From: Lepidostoma basale | Taxonomy: Eukaryota > Arthropoda > Insecta > Trichoptera > Lepidostomatidae | Assembly (NCBI GenBank): GCA_022606425.2 | Contig: JAHDVF020000673.1 | Location: 310,001 to 374,000 of the forward strand | Length of the DNA: 64,000 nt | Reading direction: 5' to 3' | Shown: positions 52,413 to 61,606 of the stretch, piece by piece | How the letters are laid out: every line of letters begins with the position of its first letter | How positions within the stretch are numbered: position 1 is the first letter of the stretch | Program-made: the position numbers and the translations under genes | The notes under the pieces: model-generated | What the model saw: only the letters and a program-made list of their open reading frames with translations | What the model was told of the DNA's origin: nothing | Database searches by the model: none

Positions 52413-52424
52413 TTAATTAATTAA

Positions 52425-53110
52425 TTTATTAAGGTTAACAAACAGCGATATCAATAACATATATATAGTTTTTTAGAGGTATACAATACATTTTTAAAAT
52501 GAAAAAAAAAACATTAAAATAATGTTAATGTCTAAGATATTGGCTTTATTTAATAGATAATTTTATGCCATTATTGTTTGAATATGATTTCGGGCGTATG
52601 AGCGCCACGGCTAGCTCGAATGAAGCGCAATCGTGAAATCCAATTTCGACAACTATCGTCTTTGTGGATGCGTATTATCCACTAGAGTGTATAATACGCA
52701 TCCACACCACGTGTCGACCGTAAAATGGACGTACCTAGTGCACGATAATTTTGGCAAACCGAACCGTGATTTTCAAAATAAATTTGCACAATTTGCAACC
52801 GCTGTTCGGACGTCAGTCTATTTAAAGTAAAATGGCAAAACGTACTGACTACAAATCAACTATTAATTGTCAAGTTGACAGTCTGTAGAAACAATGTTCC
52901 CAGTTTAAAAACCAAACCTCTAAAAAAAACAGTCTCTATATAATAAAACATTTAGAAGAATTAATGTAAGACCAATTACATGCTACCACAAATAATAATA
53001 GTTAACAGTTAACAAATGACAGTGTGAAACGAGATTGAAGTTAAATTAAGACATAATACTCGTATTTAAGAATTAAAATACTTATAATACTGGAAATAAA
53101 AAATAAAAAA
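52425..53110 (-). repeat. repeat H, split by a small transposon
   Basis: 52425-52472 and 52939-53110 together match 5776-6035 in inverted order: AACAGCGATATCAATAACAT, then TAAAACATTTAGAAGAATTA and GACAGTGTGAAACGAGATTG. Confidence 0.7.
52473..52938. mobile_element. small TIR element in repeat H
   Basis: About 465 bp, ends GTTTTTTAGAGGT and the inverse ACCTCTAAAAAAAAC, with TATATA on each side. Contains an inner hairpin GTGGATGCGTATTAT / ATAATACGCATCCAC at about 52666-52706. No frame. Superfamily unknown. Confidence 0.55.
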
Positions 53111-53202
53111 AGTTATGTATTATAATATCAATTAACAACGTGGTCACATCCACGCCGAAATATTACTCTGGTCATTTTTTTTAATTTTCGCTCGTTCAAA
53201 TG

Positions 53203-53250
53203 GTCGCGTGTCATGCACGCATGTCGATTTCTCGGACTCTTCGTGTGGTG
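53203..53250 (-). mobile_element. LINE-A remnant
   Basis: CGTGTCATGCACGCATGTCG and TTTCTCGGACTCTTCGTG encode the R-V-R-E-I-D-M-R-A-C-M-T segment on the minus strand. Nothing beyond. Confidence 0.6.
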
Positions 53251-53344
53251 ATTTAATTATTTTCATATGTTTAGTTAAATTTAATGAAACTGATTTGATA
53301 CTAAATAGTGAGGTGTAACCATTATTTACAATGAACTATGAAAT

Positions 53345-53530
53345 TTCAAATAACACTATATTTTTTAGTAGTCTTATTATATTTTATGTGAATGACATGT
53401 TTCGAATGTCTAAGGCATTATCAAATGTCATTCACATAAAATATATAATGATACAATTTCCAGAAAACAGTCATTTTGATTCGTACTGATTATTTAATAT
53501 GGAGTTTTACAACATTGTTCAAGATATATA
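53345..53530. repeat. family F1 element
   Basis: GTGAATGACATGTTTCGAAT, AAGGCATTATCAAATGTCAT, then CCAGAAAACAGTCATTTTGA and the terminal module. Confidence 0.65.
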
Positions 53531-53559
53531 TAAATAAATAATAATATTTAAATAAAACG

Positions 53560-53725
53560 ATGTTTTTTAAAACTAATTCAACTTTTATAATTATTTCACC
53601 AGGTTTCACCAGGTTAGCTGGCATCGACAGACTTACCGGTCTATTGATGCCAGCAAGTCTGCTGAAACCGGTCGCTTTCGAAATAAAGATAAAAGTGGAA
53701 GTAGTTAAAAATAACATATTTGTTT
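53560..53725. repeat. family F2 palindrome
   Basis: Arms CACCAGGTTAGCTGGCATCG and CGATGCC-like CCAGCAAGTCTGCTGAAACC. Right core near 53642-53684: TATTGATGCC, CAGCA...TGCTG stem, GAAAC, CGGTC. Confidence 0.7.
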
Positions 53726-53739
53726 TAAATTATTATTTA

Positions 53740-53965
53740 TAAAAAAATACTTTATACGAATAAAAACGTTAATTTTCTAGAAGTTTATTTATAATTTATT
53801 GGAATGACATGTTTTGTCTGTCTAAGGAATTATGTGTATACCAAATGTCATTTGATAACACCTTAGACAGTGAAACATGTCATTACCATAAAATATACAT
53901 TTATAAAAGTTCTAGACAACAAGCATTTTCATTCGTATTAATTGTTTAATATGCGAAAGTGGAAG
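53740..53965. repeat. family F1 element, complete palindrome
   Basis: Left arm ATACGAATAAAAACG to GAATGACATGTTTTG; right arm from AACACCTTAGACAGTGAAAC to TTTTCATTCGTATTAATT. Very similar to 58210-58455, and both follow an F2 copy, so F2+F1 may have been copied as a unit. Confidence 0.75.
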
Positions 53966-54234
53966 TATTAAAAAAAACATCGTTTTATCAAATTATTATT
54001 TACAATAAAGTGAACTTCCACACGGGATTTTAGTAAAATCATTAGATTTTAGTTAATTTTATTTATTTTTTAATAGTGGTTTTTAGTAAAATCATTAGAT
54101 CTTAATAAATAAATATTTAATATTTCATAAAAGTTTTTATTTTTTTAGTATAATTTCGAATAGAGCATTGATAATTGTACATAAAAATTGACTTGAACTT
54201 TCAAATACATTTTTTTTTTGTTAATAATTAAATA

Positions 54235-54335
54235 AAACGATGTTTTTTAACTACTTCGACTTTCGTCTTTATTTCAACAGATACCGGTTTCACCAGATTC
54301 TCTGACATCAACAGACTGGTCGATTTGGTAGACTG
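54235..54335 (-). repeat. family F2, one arm
   Basis: CTACTTCGACTTTCG, GATACCGGTTTCACCAGATT and ATCAACAGACTGG. The second arm is absent. Confidence 0.65.
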
Positions 54336-54339
54336 GACA

Positions 54340-54730
54340 TTTTTTTTAGATTACGTACCGAAATGCATACTTTTCCCTTTAAAAACGAAGGGTTGCGAAT
54401 TGGCGCCGTGGTCACCTGAGCGTTACGCTGTGTGAGTGTGTGCGCGGCATTCAAAGGTATATTTATGACAAAGAGAACGTGTATAAATAGACCTGCATAC
54501 TAACTTGCACTCAGCTGTGTGCTGCACCAACACAGCGGCAGTGCAGTACCTACCGAAGATTTGCTCGCCGGAGCGGCAACAGTGTAGACCCGCTGATGAA
54601 CCACTTTGGCTAGTTCGCAAAATGGCTTCAGTTCAACCGATGTTTGCTTTCATTACTATTTAATACAACTATACACGTGTTCTAATTAAAAACCATTTAT
54701 TACATAGTAAAGAATAATGATAAATAGTCT
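54340..54730. other. unique sequence, nothing identified
   Basis: 54420-54620 is less AT-rich and encodes a 65-codon minus frame without a known domain. Confidence 0.4.
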
Positions 54731-54731
54731 A

Positions 54732-54950
54732 AAACTAACTAACTAACCATCACGCCGTTGGACTGCCACACTTTTCTTTCAAGACATATTTCTTTCGCTT
54801 AACGTATCTCTAACATTACAATTATTTATTGTTTCTTGAACAATGATGTTTAACTCCATATTACATAATTAATTAGAACGAAAACGTCTGTTTCTAGATG
54901 TGTTATTATATTGTAGTTTACGGAATTGACATGTTTCACCATTCTAAAAA
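54732..54950. repeat. LINE-A tail fragment and F1 half element
   Basis: 54732-54800: inverted LINE-A tail and stop with a deletion. 54825-54950: F1 terminal module, GAACGAAAACGTCTG and GGAATTGACATGTTTCACC. Confidence 0.65.
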
Positions 54951-54959
54951 ATAAAAAAA

Positions 54960-55210
54960 ACAAATTAACCATCACGCCGTATCCAGAAGGGGTAGGCAGA
55001 ATGAATGGACAGCCCCACTTTTCTTTCCTGACATAATTCTCTCGGTACCTCAACATTCATACATCGTCGATTTCTCTGACTCCTCACGTGGCCGACATTC
55101 TATACTTTATTTATTTGATCGTGCCACGTTTTTCTCGGTCTTCCGATTCTATTTATAGTTCCATTTACATCGTTAACATATATATTTTTTTATCATTCAT
55201 TATTTTCATG
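54960..55210 (-). mobile_element. LINE-A, 3' end
   Basis: Inverted stop region with a shortened tail (AATTAACC), the C-terminal codons and the R-P-R-K and N-D-V-N-G segments. Confidence 0.8.
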
Positions 55211-55264
55211 ATCTACGATATAATAATTGTGGCACGATAGTAAATAGTAAATAGTATTTATGGT

Positions 55265-55347
55265 TGCTTGAAACCAGTATGGCGGTCCATCCACTCTGCC
55301 TACTCCTCCGGGAAAACTGTGTGATGTTTGGTTGGTTAGTTAGTTTT
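55265..55347 (+). mobile_element. LINE-A, extreme 3' end
   Basis: The last codons (S-I-H-S-A-Y-S), stop and GGTTGGTTAGTTAGTTTTAT tail. The tail provides the TTAA used by the next element. Confidence 0.75.
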
Positions 55348-55352
55348 ATTAA

Positions 55353-56726
55353 GGGGTTAGGGGCAGTCAGAGGTATGAAAAAAACTAACATTTTTAATAA
55401 ATTATAATTGTTAGTAATTTTCATTATTTTATAAAACCAACAATATAAAATTATTATATTAAGTTTTAACTTGATTTGACCCAAATTTAAAAAAAATATA
55501 CAGAAATTATATATGAAGTTATCGCTATGTCTCTTGGACCCTATTCCATAATGCGGTGACCAGTATAAATTCTTACAGGTTCATCTTAAGGTGTCTGGTA
55601 ACTTAAGCCGATTTTCGTGTCTTTTTTGGAGGGCGTTTTTTTGTAGGAAAATGAAAAAGAATCGTTTTGGAAATTTAGGATATTTTTATTTACATATGAT
55701 TTGATTGATACAAAAAAATTAAAAAAAAAAAAATTAATAGTTAATATTATTAATCGAAGTTGGCACCTCGAAAAAAAAAGCGCGTGGGTGGCCCGGGTGA
55801 TTTTGGCTCTTGATGTTATCTGAAATCAAAATTTCTTGAAAATTCTTAATCTAAAGACATGTCATTCTGGTCGGAACTACAGAAATTAAATTTCATGGAT
55901 AAATAACAAAATGGCGGACTTTGAAAAATAGGCAGCGAAAACAAAAAGTTAGGGGTGAAAAACTGACATGTCTTTAGATTAGGAATTTTCAAGAATTTTT
56001 TATTTCAGATAACATCAAGAGCCAAAATCACCCGGGCCACCCACGCGCTTTTTTTTCGAGGTGCCAACTTCGATTAATAATAATAATAATAAACTATTAA
56101 ATTAAAAAAAAAAAAAATTGTTTCTTTAATATGTAAATAAAAATATCCTGAATTTCCAAAACGATTCATTTTCATTTTCCTACAAAAAAACGCCCTCCAA
56201 AAAAGACATGAAAATCGGCTTAAGTTAACAGACTACTACCTTAAATCATTCAAATAAAAAAAATATTACTAAAGTTAATCTAGTGCCTGATCGGATGATT
56301 TTTTCTTTTTAAAAACTAATATTTATTATAAACAATTAACTGTTGCATTTTTCCTTGAAAATCCATAAGTAAATTGCCAATGGCCGGCATTTTGTTTATT
56401 TGCAAATAAAATAAAATAAAGACTTCGATCTGGCATTAGATTAAGTATGTGTTTATTTATTATAATATTTTATTTATTTATTTGAATGATTTTAGATGAA
56501 CCTGTAAGAAATTACAATTAACCCCGCAAAGCACCACTAATAGAACAGGCTCCAAAAAATATGGCGATAGCTTCATATATACATATCTTCAAATTTGGGT
56601 CAAATTATGTTAAAACATAATATAATAGTTTAATATTGTTGGTTTTATAAAATAAATTAAATTACTGACAATAAATATATATTGAAAATACATGTTTTTT
56701 CATACCTCTGACTTCCAATAAACCCC
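55353..56726. mobile_element. TTAA transposon (piggyBac-like), outer
   Basis: Ends GGGGTTAGGGGCAGTCAGAG and, inverted, GGGGTTTATTGGAAGTCAGA, continuing to AGGTATGAAAAAA. TTAA lies at 55349-55352 and 56727-56730. Arms extend inward for over 200 bp each side. Non-coding. TTAA target duplication is the hallmark of piggyBac-type elements, though the ends are not typical piggyBac ends. Confidence 0.75.
55590..56240. mobile_element. TTAA transposon, inner, nested
   Basis: 651 bp with arms of about 275 bp. Starts GGTGTCTGGTAACTTAAGCC and, inverted, GGTAGTAGTCTGTTAACTTA. TTAA flanks at 55586-55589 and 56241-56244. Removing it gives GGTTCATCTTAAATCATTC, which matches the undisturbed opposite arm of the outer element (about 56485-56505, complement GGTTCATCTAAAATCATTC). 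Confidence 0.85.
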
Positions 56727-56812
56727 TTAAGAGTTATTTTTTTAAATTCCTATAAAATATTTTCAAGGAATTCAACCTTTTCTTATGGTAGAATAACACA
56801 CTATTAATATTA

Positions 56813-57390
56813 GGTCCTTACATATGAAATTGGCGTTTTGCCGTACTGGCAACTTTGATCTCAAATATCTTCTCTTTGGTTAAGAATTCCAAATTCAAAT
56901 TTATACAGCTATTTACTCAAGTATTTGTATTTCGAAAATTATAATTCATTTGTTTTTTCCTCAATTGTTTTTTTTCTTTGCGTCATCTTTGCGTTAATCG
57001 CTCTAGGCCACTGCTGCTTCATGATAACGCTAGACCACACACTGCACAACAGACGGCTACCAAATTAGAAGAGTTTCAATTGGAATGTCTAAGACATCCA
57101 CCGTACTCTCCGGACCTTGCCCCAACAGATTACTATTTTTTCGAAATTTGGATAACTTCTTGCAAGGGAAAAAATTCAACTCCGATGGGGCAGTCCAAAC
57201 CGACTTCAAAGATTTTATTGATTCCCGTCCGAATGGTTTTTTTAGTAAAGGAATCGATGAACTACCTATGAGATGGCAAAAGTGCATAGATAGCAATGGT
57301 ACATACTTTGATTAAATAAATATATTATATTTAAAAAAAATCAACTTTATGTTCCTCCCATACAAAACGCCAATTTCATATGTAAGGACG
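56813..57390 (+). mobile_element. mariner, internally deleted (second type)
   Basis: 578 bp. Ends GTCCTTACATATGAAATTGG and CGTTTTG at left, inverted at right. TA flanks at 56811-56812 and 57391-57392. Keeps the left leader and the last third of the transposase; roughly the first two thirds of the gene are deleted. Confidence 0.85.
56985..57315 (+). pseudogene. mariner transposase, C-terminal remnant
   Basis: R-P-L-L-L-H-D-N-A-R-P-H-T-A and R-H-P-P-Y-S-P-D-L-A-P-T-D carry the second and third catalytic aspartates, 34 residues apart. One T is missing in the T-run near 57135-57141; after it the frame 57085-57315 continues L-D-N-F-L-Q-G-K-K-F-N-S-D-G and M-R-W-Q-K-C-I-D-S-N-G to the stop. The DNA-binding N-terminus and the first aspartate are deleted. 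Confidence 0.85.
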
Positions 57391-57469
57391 TAATATTATT
57401 CATCAAAACATTAAGTGGAGAATTATTGAAGATTTCAAAAGATACACTGTTTCCCTTATTATACTCGTA

Positions 57470-57610
57470 GCTTGCACGCAAGTCGATTATTCAATCTTTT
57501 CATTATTTGTGATTTCCTCGGCTTCTTGATCCATTCGCACCGTTCGCGTACAATTTCTTCATTCATTCATTTCATACGCCACGAAAACCTTATTGGTGTT
57601 TTGTTTATTC
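57470..57610 (-). mobile_element. LINE-A remnant, degraded
   Basis: Scattered matches to the I-D-L-R-A, K-P-R-K and N-G-A-N-G segments on the minus strand. Low identity. Confidence 0.45.
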
Positions 57611-57614
57611 TTTT

Positions 57615-57925
57615 CATAAAGCCCATGGCAGCTTAGCGTTTTCTTTACATTTGAAAATAACAAAACATCTACATGTATGTGAAATTGGTTCCTAACGTTC
57701 CACCTGAAATGTTAGAAATAAATATTTTCAAGATGAAGGAATCGTTTCTTTTGTTTCTGTATTTTTATGCAAAATTTTAGGTACTTTCAAAGTGATTAAA
57801 TTTAAAATAATTTATGTATTATATTATTTTTACGTATCTAAATGATTAATATTATTTTTGTGATTTCTTCACATCCATTAATCCTATTCACTTTGGGATT
57901 GTTTTACATATATTATATTCCTTGT
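57615..57925. other. AT-rich intergenic
   Basis: No frame or repeat recognised. Confidence 0.4.
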
Positions 57926-57929
57926 TTGT

Positions 57930-58205
57930 TGTTTCTTGAATAATGATGTACAACTCAATATTAAATATTCAAATGATTTTACTGAAATCTCTTGATGGAA
58001 GTTCATTTTAAATAATAATGAAAAAACGATGTTTTTTTAACTACTTCCATTTTTGTCATTATTTCGACAGCGACCGGTTTCGCCAAGCTCACTGGCATCG
58101 ACAGACTGGCACCAGTCTGTCGATGCCAGCGAGCCTGACGAAGCCGGTCGCTGTCGAAATAAAGACAAAAGTGGAAGTAGTTAAAAAAACATATTTTTTA
58201 AAATT
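57930..58205. repeat. family F2 element with terminal module
   Basis: Module TTGTTTCTTGAATAATGATG at left, GATTTTACTGAAATCTCTTG, then arms ACTTCCATTTTTGTCATTAT...CGACAGCGACCGGTTTCGCC and the complement. Centre GACTGGCACCAGTC. The best complete F2. Confidence 0.8.
58111..58154 (+). ncRNA. hammerhead-like motif, F2
   Basis: CTGTCGA (A6 changed), T, GCCAG stem, then GACGAAGCCGGTC where one C-to-T-type pair of changes has altered GAAAC to GAAGC. The minus-strand arm keeps GAAACCGGTC. CAGT/GCTG can form stem I. Confidence 0.4.
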
Positions 58206-58209
58206 ATTA

Positions 58210-58455
58210 TCCATATTAAATACTTTATACGAATAAAAACGTTAATTTTCTAGAAGTTTATTTATAAATTATGGAAATGACATGTTTTGTATGTCTAAGG
58301 AATTATGCGTAAACCAAATGTCATTTGATAACACCTCAGACAGGTGAAACTTGTCATTACCATAAAATATACATTTATAAAAGTTCTAGACATCAAGCAT
58401 TCATTCATATTTAAAATAAGTTTACACCATTGTTTAAGAAACAGTAAATATACTT
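58210..58455. repeat. family F1 element, complete
   Basis: Near duplicate of 53740-53965, with right arm AACACCTCAGACAGGTGAAAC-like core, and the terminal module CACCATTGTTTAAGAAACAG after it. Confidence 0.75.
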
Positions 58456-58489
58456 TTTATTATTATTTATGTTTAAAATAAAATCAAAT

Positions 58490-59195
58490 AAAAACACTAC
58501 ACTTTGTTTTTCACCACTATGCGGTTATTTTAATTGCCGACTGGTTTCGCTTGTACCCAAGCTTCCTCAGGGCTTCGTAAAGCGATATTAGTCGGTAATT
58601 AAAATAACCGCATAGTGGTGAAAAACAACGAGCAGTGTTTATATTTTATTTTATTTTAAAACTAACTAACTAACTAACCATCACGCCATTTCCCCGGAGG
58701 GGTAGGCAGAGAGGATGGATCGCCACACTGGCCTGTCCTGGCATACCTCTCGGGCTTCCTCATTCTACTCTCATCCATTCGTTCCATATGTCCAAACCAT
58801 CTCAGGGATCCTTTTTTAATTTTATCCATGATGCAGTCATCTGCCTTACATTCCTTTCTTATTTCATCGTTCGGTATTCTATCATACAACGTTTTCCCGC
58901 TCATTATTCTTAGTGATCTCATTTCTACAGCGTTTATCCTGCTTTCATCCTTCTTTTGCCAGCTCCAAGCTTCACTTCCATACATGAGGGTTTGCACTAG
59001 AACTCCATTGTGTACTGCCATCTTTGATTCTGTGAATATATTTCTATTTGCAGTAATGCCTTTGAGTGCACCATTTATTTTATTCCCAGCACCAACCCTC
59101 CTTTCGATGTCTAACCTTTCGATTTAATTTTAAATACAAATAATATATATTTTTAAATGTCTTACCACAGAGTGAATGCTTCATACGAAAACAGT
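58490..59195. repeat. family F4 element, split by LINE-A
   Basis: 58490-58661 holds both arms (right core deleted: TTCGTAAAGCGATATTAGTC). The right terminus CTTACCACAGAGTGAATGC is at 59161-59180. ATTTTAAA at 58654-58661 and 59127-59134 is the target duplication of the LINE. Confidence 0.75.
58662..59120 (-). mobile_element. LINE-A inside F4
   Basis: The minus frame 58674-59021 is open: M-A-V-H-N-G-V-L-V-Q-T-L-M-Y-G-S-E-A-W-S-W-Q, S-L-R-I-M-S-G, L-R-W-F-G-H-M-E-R-M-D-E-S-R-M, then a deletion to R-K-P-E-R-Y-A-R-T-G. Tail of four CTAA units. Confidence 0.85.
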
Positions 59196-59199
59196 AAAT

Positions 59200-59635
59200 A
59201 AATATTTATTAATGTTAAATATGCTTTACAAAATAGGTGATTTATTTTTAAGTAAAATTAATCATAAATTATCAAGTGTCACATCTGTCATTAACTCACG
59301 AGAAGAACTGAATCTTGTCGAGTCTTGCGATGCGATACTTTTGGTGCCAAAGCGACTAGCAAAATGTTTACGTAACGAGACTTGGCAACTTCCTCTGCCC
59401 AAATATTTGGGAAATGTAGACCGTACCTTATATCTAGTATATTATACGAGTACTATATACTATTTATGCGCGATGATACAATATCGATTTAGTTTTCTTT
59501 CCGAACGGAAATTCTCACAACACCCCGTATTTTCTCTGTAAAACAGATTTTTTTTAATTAATAAAGTTTACGGCAGTGAATTTATCAATGAAAGCATAAA
59601 TGGTTGTTCAGAATGGAGTTTTCATTTCATTTTCG
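59200..59635. other. unique sequence with an unexplained 121-codon frame
   Basis: The plus frame 59176-59541 starts inside the F4 terminus and has no recognisable domain, so I do not call it a gene. Confidence 0.4.
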
Positions 59636-59732
59636 TTTTCATTTTCATTTATTTGAATAAAAATCACAAACATTACAGACATAATTCCAGATCGTTTGCA
59701 ATTACATCATAAGAATTTATAATAGAAGTATA

Positions 59733-60127
59733 CAACAACAACAACAACAAACCATCACGCCGTTTCCCCGTAGGGGTAGGCAGAGAGAATGGACCGCCAC
59801 TCTACTCTATCCTGGCACACCTCTCTAGCTTCCTCCACATTCATTTGGCTTCTGACATGACCAACTTTTAATATTTGATTAATTTGGTCATGCCATGTTT
59901 TCCTCGGTCTATCTCGACTCCTTACTCCATTTACATTGTTAACGTATACTTTTTAACCATTCTTTCTTCACCCATGCGCTCCATATGTCTGAACCAACGC
60001 AGCGAACCTTTCATAATTTTGTTCATAATACCTTCTTTCGCTCTACATTCCTTCCTAATATCAGCATTTGATATTCTGTCGTACATCGTTCTACCACACA
60101 TACGTCTTAGGGACCTCAGAATGGAAG
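59733..60127 (-). mobile_element. LINE-A in F10, first
   Basis: Tail of CAACAACAACAACAA instead of CTAA units, then stop, C-terminal codons with a deletion, V-G-H, R-P-R-K, K-K-Y-T-L-T-M and S-L-R-R-M-C-G-R-T-M-Y. ATAGAAGTATA at 59722-59732 and 60128-60138: an exact 11-bp target duplication. Confidence 0.85.
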
Positions 60128-60184
60128 ATAGAAGTATAAAAAACATTAAGATTAGAATTAAACATGAAGAATTAGAAAGAATCA

Positions 60185-60342
60185 AACAAACCATCACGCC
60201 GTTTTCCCGCAGGGGTAGGCAGAGAGAATGGACCGCCACACTACTCTATCCTGGCAAACCTCTCTAGATTCCTCCACATTCATACAACGAGTCATACACG
60301 CACGTCGATTCCTCCGACTTCTAACATGACCAACTCGATAAT
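60185..60342 (-). mobile_element. LINE-A in F10, second
   Basis: The minus frame 60194-60376 is open: V-G-H-V-R-S-R-R-N-R-R-A-C-M-T-R-C-M-N-V-E-E to S-A-Y-P-C-G-K-T-A. GAATCA at 60179-60184 and 60343-60348 flanks it. Confidence 0.8.
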
Positions 60343-60754
60343 GAATCATAACGTTGATATTGCATCCCTGAGGCAACTCACACTATCACGAAATATGTCG
60401 ACCTCCGAGGCGACCCTATTAAGCAATAAGATTGCCCTACCCACCAGATTATTTTATTTGCCGCGCTGCAGAACCAACCTGCCAATGGTTATGCCTGTGG
60501 GTAGGGGAATCTTATTGCTTAATCGGGTCGCCTCGGAGGTCGACATATTTCGTGATAGTGTGAGTTGCCTCAGGGATGCAATAGCAATGTTATGATTATT
60601 TCTACTTCCTTAATCTTAATGTTTTTTTTATGCTTCTCTTATAAATTATTATTATGTTATTATGGCAAACGATCTAGAATTATATGTCTGTAATGTTTGT
60701 GATTTTTATTAAAAATAAATTAAAATGAAAATTAATCAAAAATGAAAAAATGAA

Positions 60755-60865
60755 AATGTTGAGCAAGCGAGAGAAATATGTCAGAAAATAAAAATGTGGC
60801 ACTCCATCTTTCTACCTACCCCTTCGGAGAGTCGACATGATGGTTAGTTAATTACTTAGTTACTT
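60755..60865 (+). mobile_element. LINE-A, extreme 3' end
   Basis: Last codons, stop and a GGTTAGTTAATTACTTAGTT tail. Confidence 0.75.
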
Positions 60866-60869
60866 CTTT

Positions 60870-61335
60870 AAATATAAAAATTCATATACTTTTATAGAAT
60901 TTTCACTTATGGACTAATTTCGCAGAAGGAGATATTTTCTTCCATCTCGAAAAGCGTAACCTTAAAGTTACTCGAAACCATTTAGATTTAAGTACTTGTT
61001 ACAGTACCATGAATGTGCCATTGAGTAGGAACCGCCCCCTCTAAATACACAATGATATAAGTGCTATTTTAATACCGTGAATTCTGGGTTCTTATTGCCA
61101 TGGTAACCTCTATTAAAAGTACAAAAATGGCTGAAATCCTCTAGCGGATAATATAGAGAGAGGGATCACCAATCTCTTGGGGGAATAATAGAGGTGCGGA
61201 GGTACCCCCTTGTTGCCGGGGAGTTGTAAACAATCTGATCTCTGGAAACTCAATACATGGCGAGAGCCTTTACACTTCGTCAGGTTCTCCACACCACAGT
61301 TTTTCTTTCTTTCTTTATTGGTATCAAAATATAAT
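60870..61335. other. unique sequence, nothing identified
   Basis: A 90-codon minus frame (61113-61385) is lysine-rich by low complexity and has no recognised domain. Confidence 0.4.
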
Positions 61336-61339
61336 GATC

Positions 61340-61606
61340 GTTGTTGGTGATTCTTCTTCTTCTTCCTCAGCCTATTCCCGTCCACTCCTGGACAAAGGCC
61401 TCCTCCATTCGCTTCATGTCACTCTGTCCTGTGCAGACTGCATCCAGGTTATTCCGACGTGTCTGTTCAGGTCATCCTTCCACCGTAGTTGCGCTTCTTT
61501 TTGCCGTCCACGGTCTCCAAGTCAGTCTTCTTGTCCAGTTTTCATCTGAGCTTCTGGCTACGCGACCCGCCCATTGCCATTTTAGAGTCGCCACCCGGTG
61601 GATGAT
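61340..61606 (-). mobile_element. LINE-E (RTE-like), 3' end
   Basis: Minus strand: I-I-H-R-V-A-T-L-K-W-Q-W-A-G-R-V-A-R, N-W-T-R-R-L-T-W-R-P-W-T-A-K-R-S, a shifted K-R-M-E-E-A-F-V-Q-E-W-T-G segment and an inverted GAGGAAGAAGAAGAAGAA tail. It is fused in frame to LINE-D at its upstream end. Confidence 0.8.

Larger units (their letters stand above)
59640..60725. repeat. family F10 palindromic element with two LINE-A inserts
   Basis: Inner arms 60349-60455 and 60497-60595 are nearly identical inverted copies (CCTGAGGCAACTCACACTAT; ATGTCGACCTCCGAGGCGAC). The outer arm (60596-60720) has its mirror in three pieces: 59640-59732, 60128-60184, 60343-60349. Core-like CGAAATATGTCGAC is present in both arms after CTGAGG, a worn hammerhead-like order. 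Confidence 0.8.

Noticed and set aside
59176..59541. 121-codon plus-strand frame
   Set aside because: Starts inside the F4 terminus, has no recognisable domain, and lies in sequence with no promoter or splice support.
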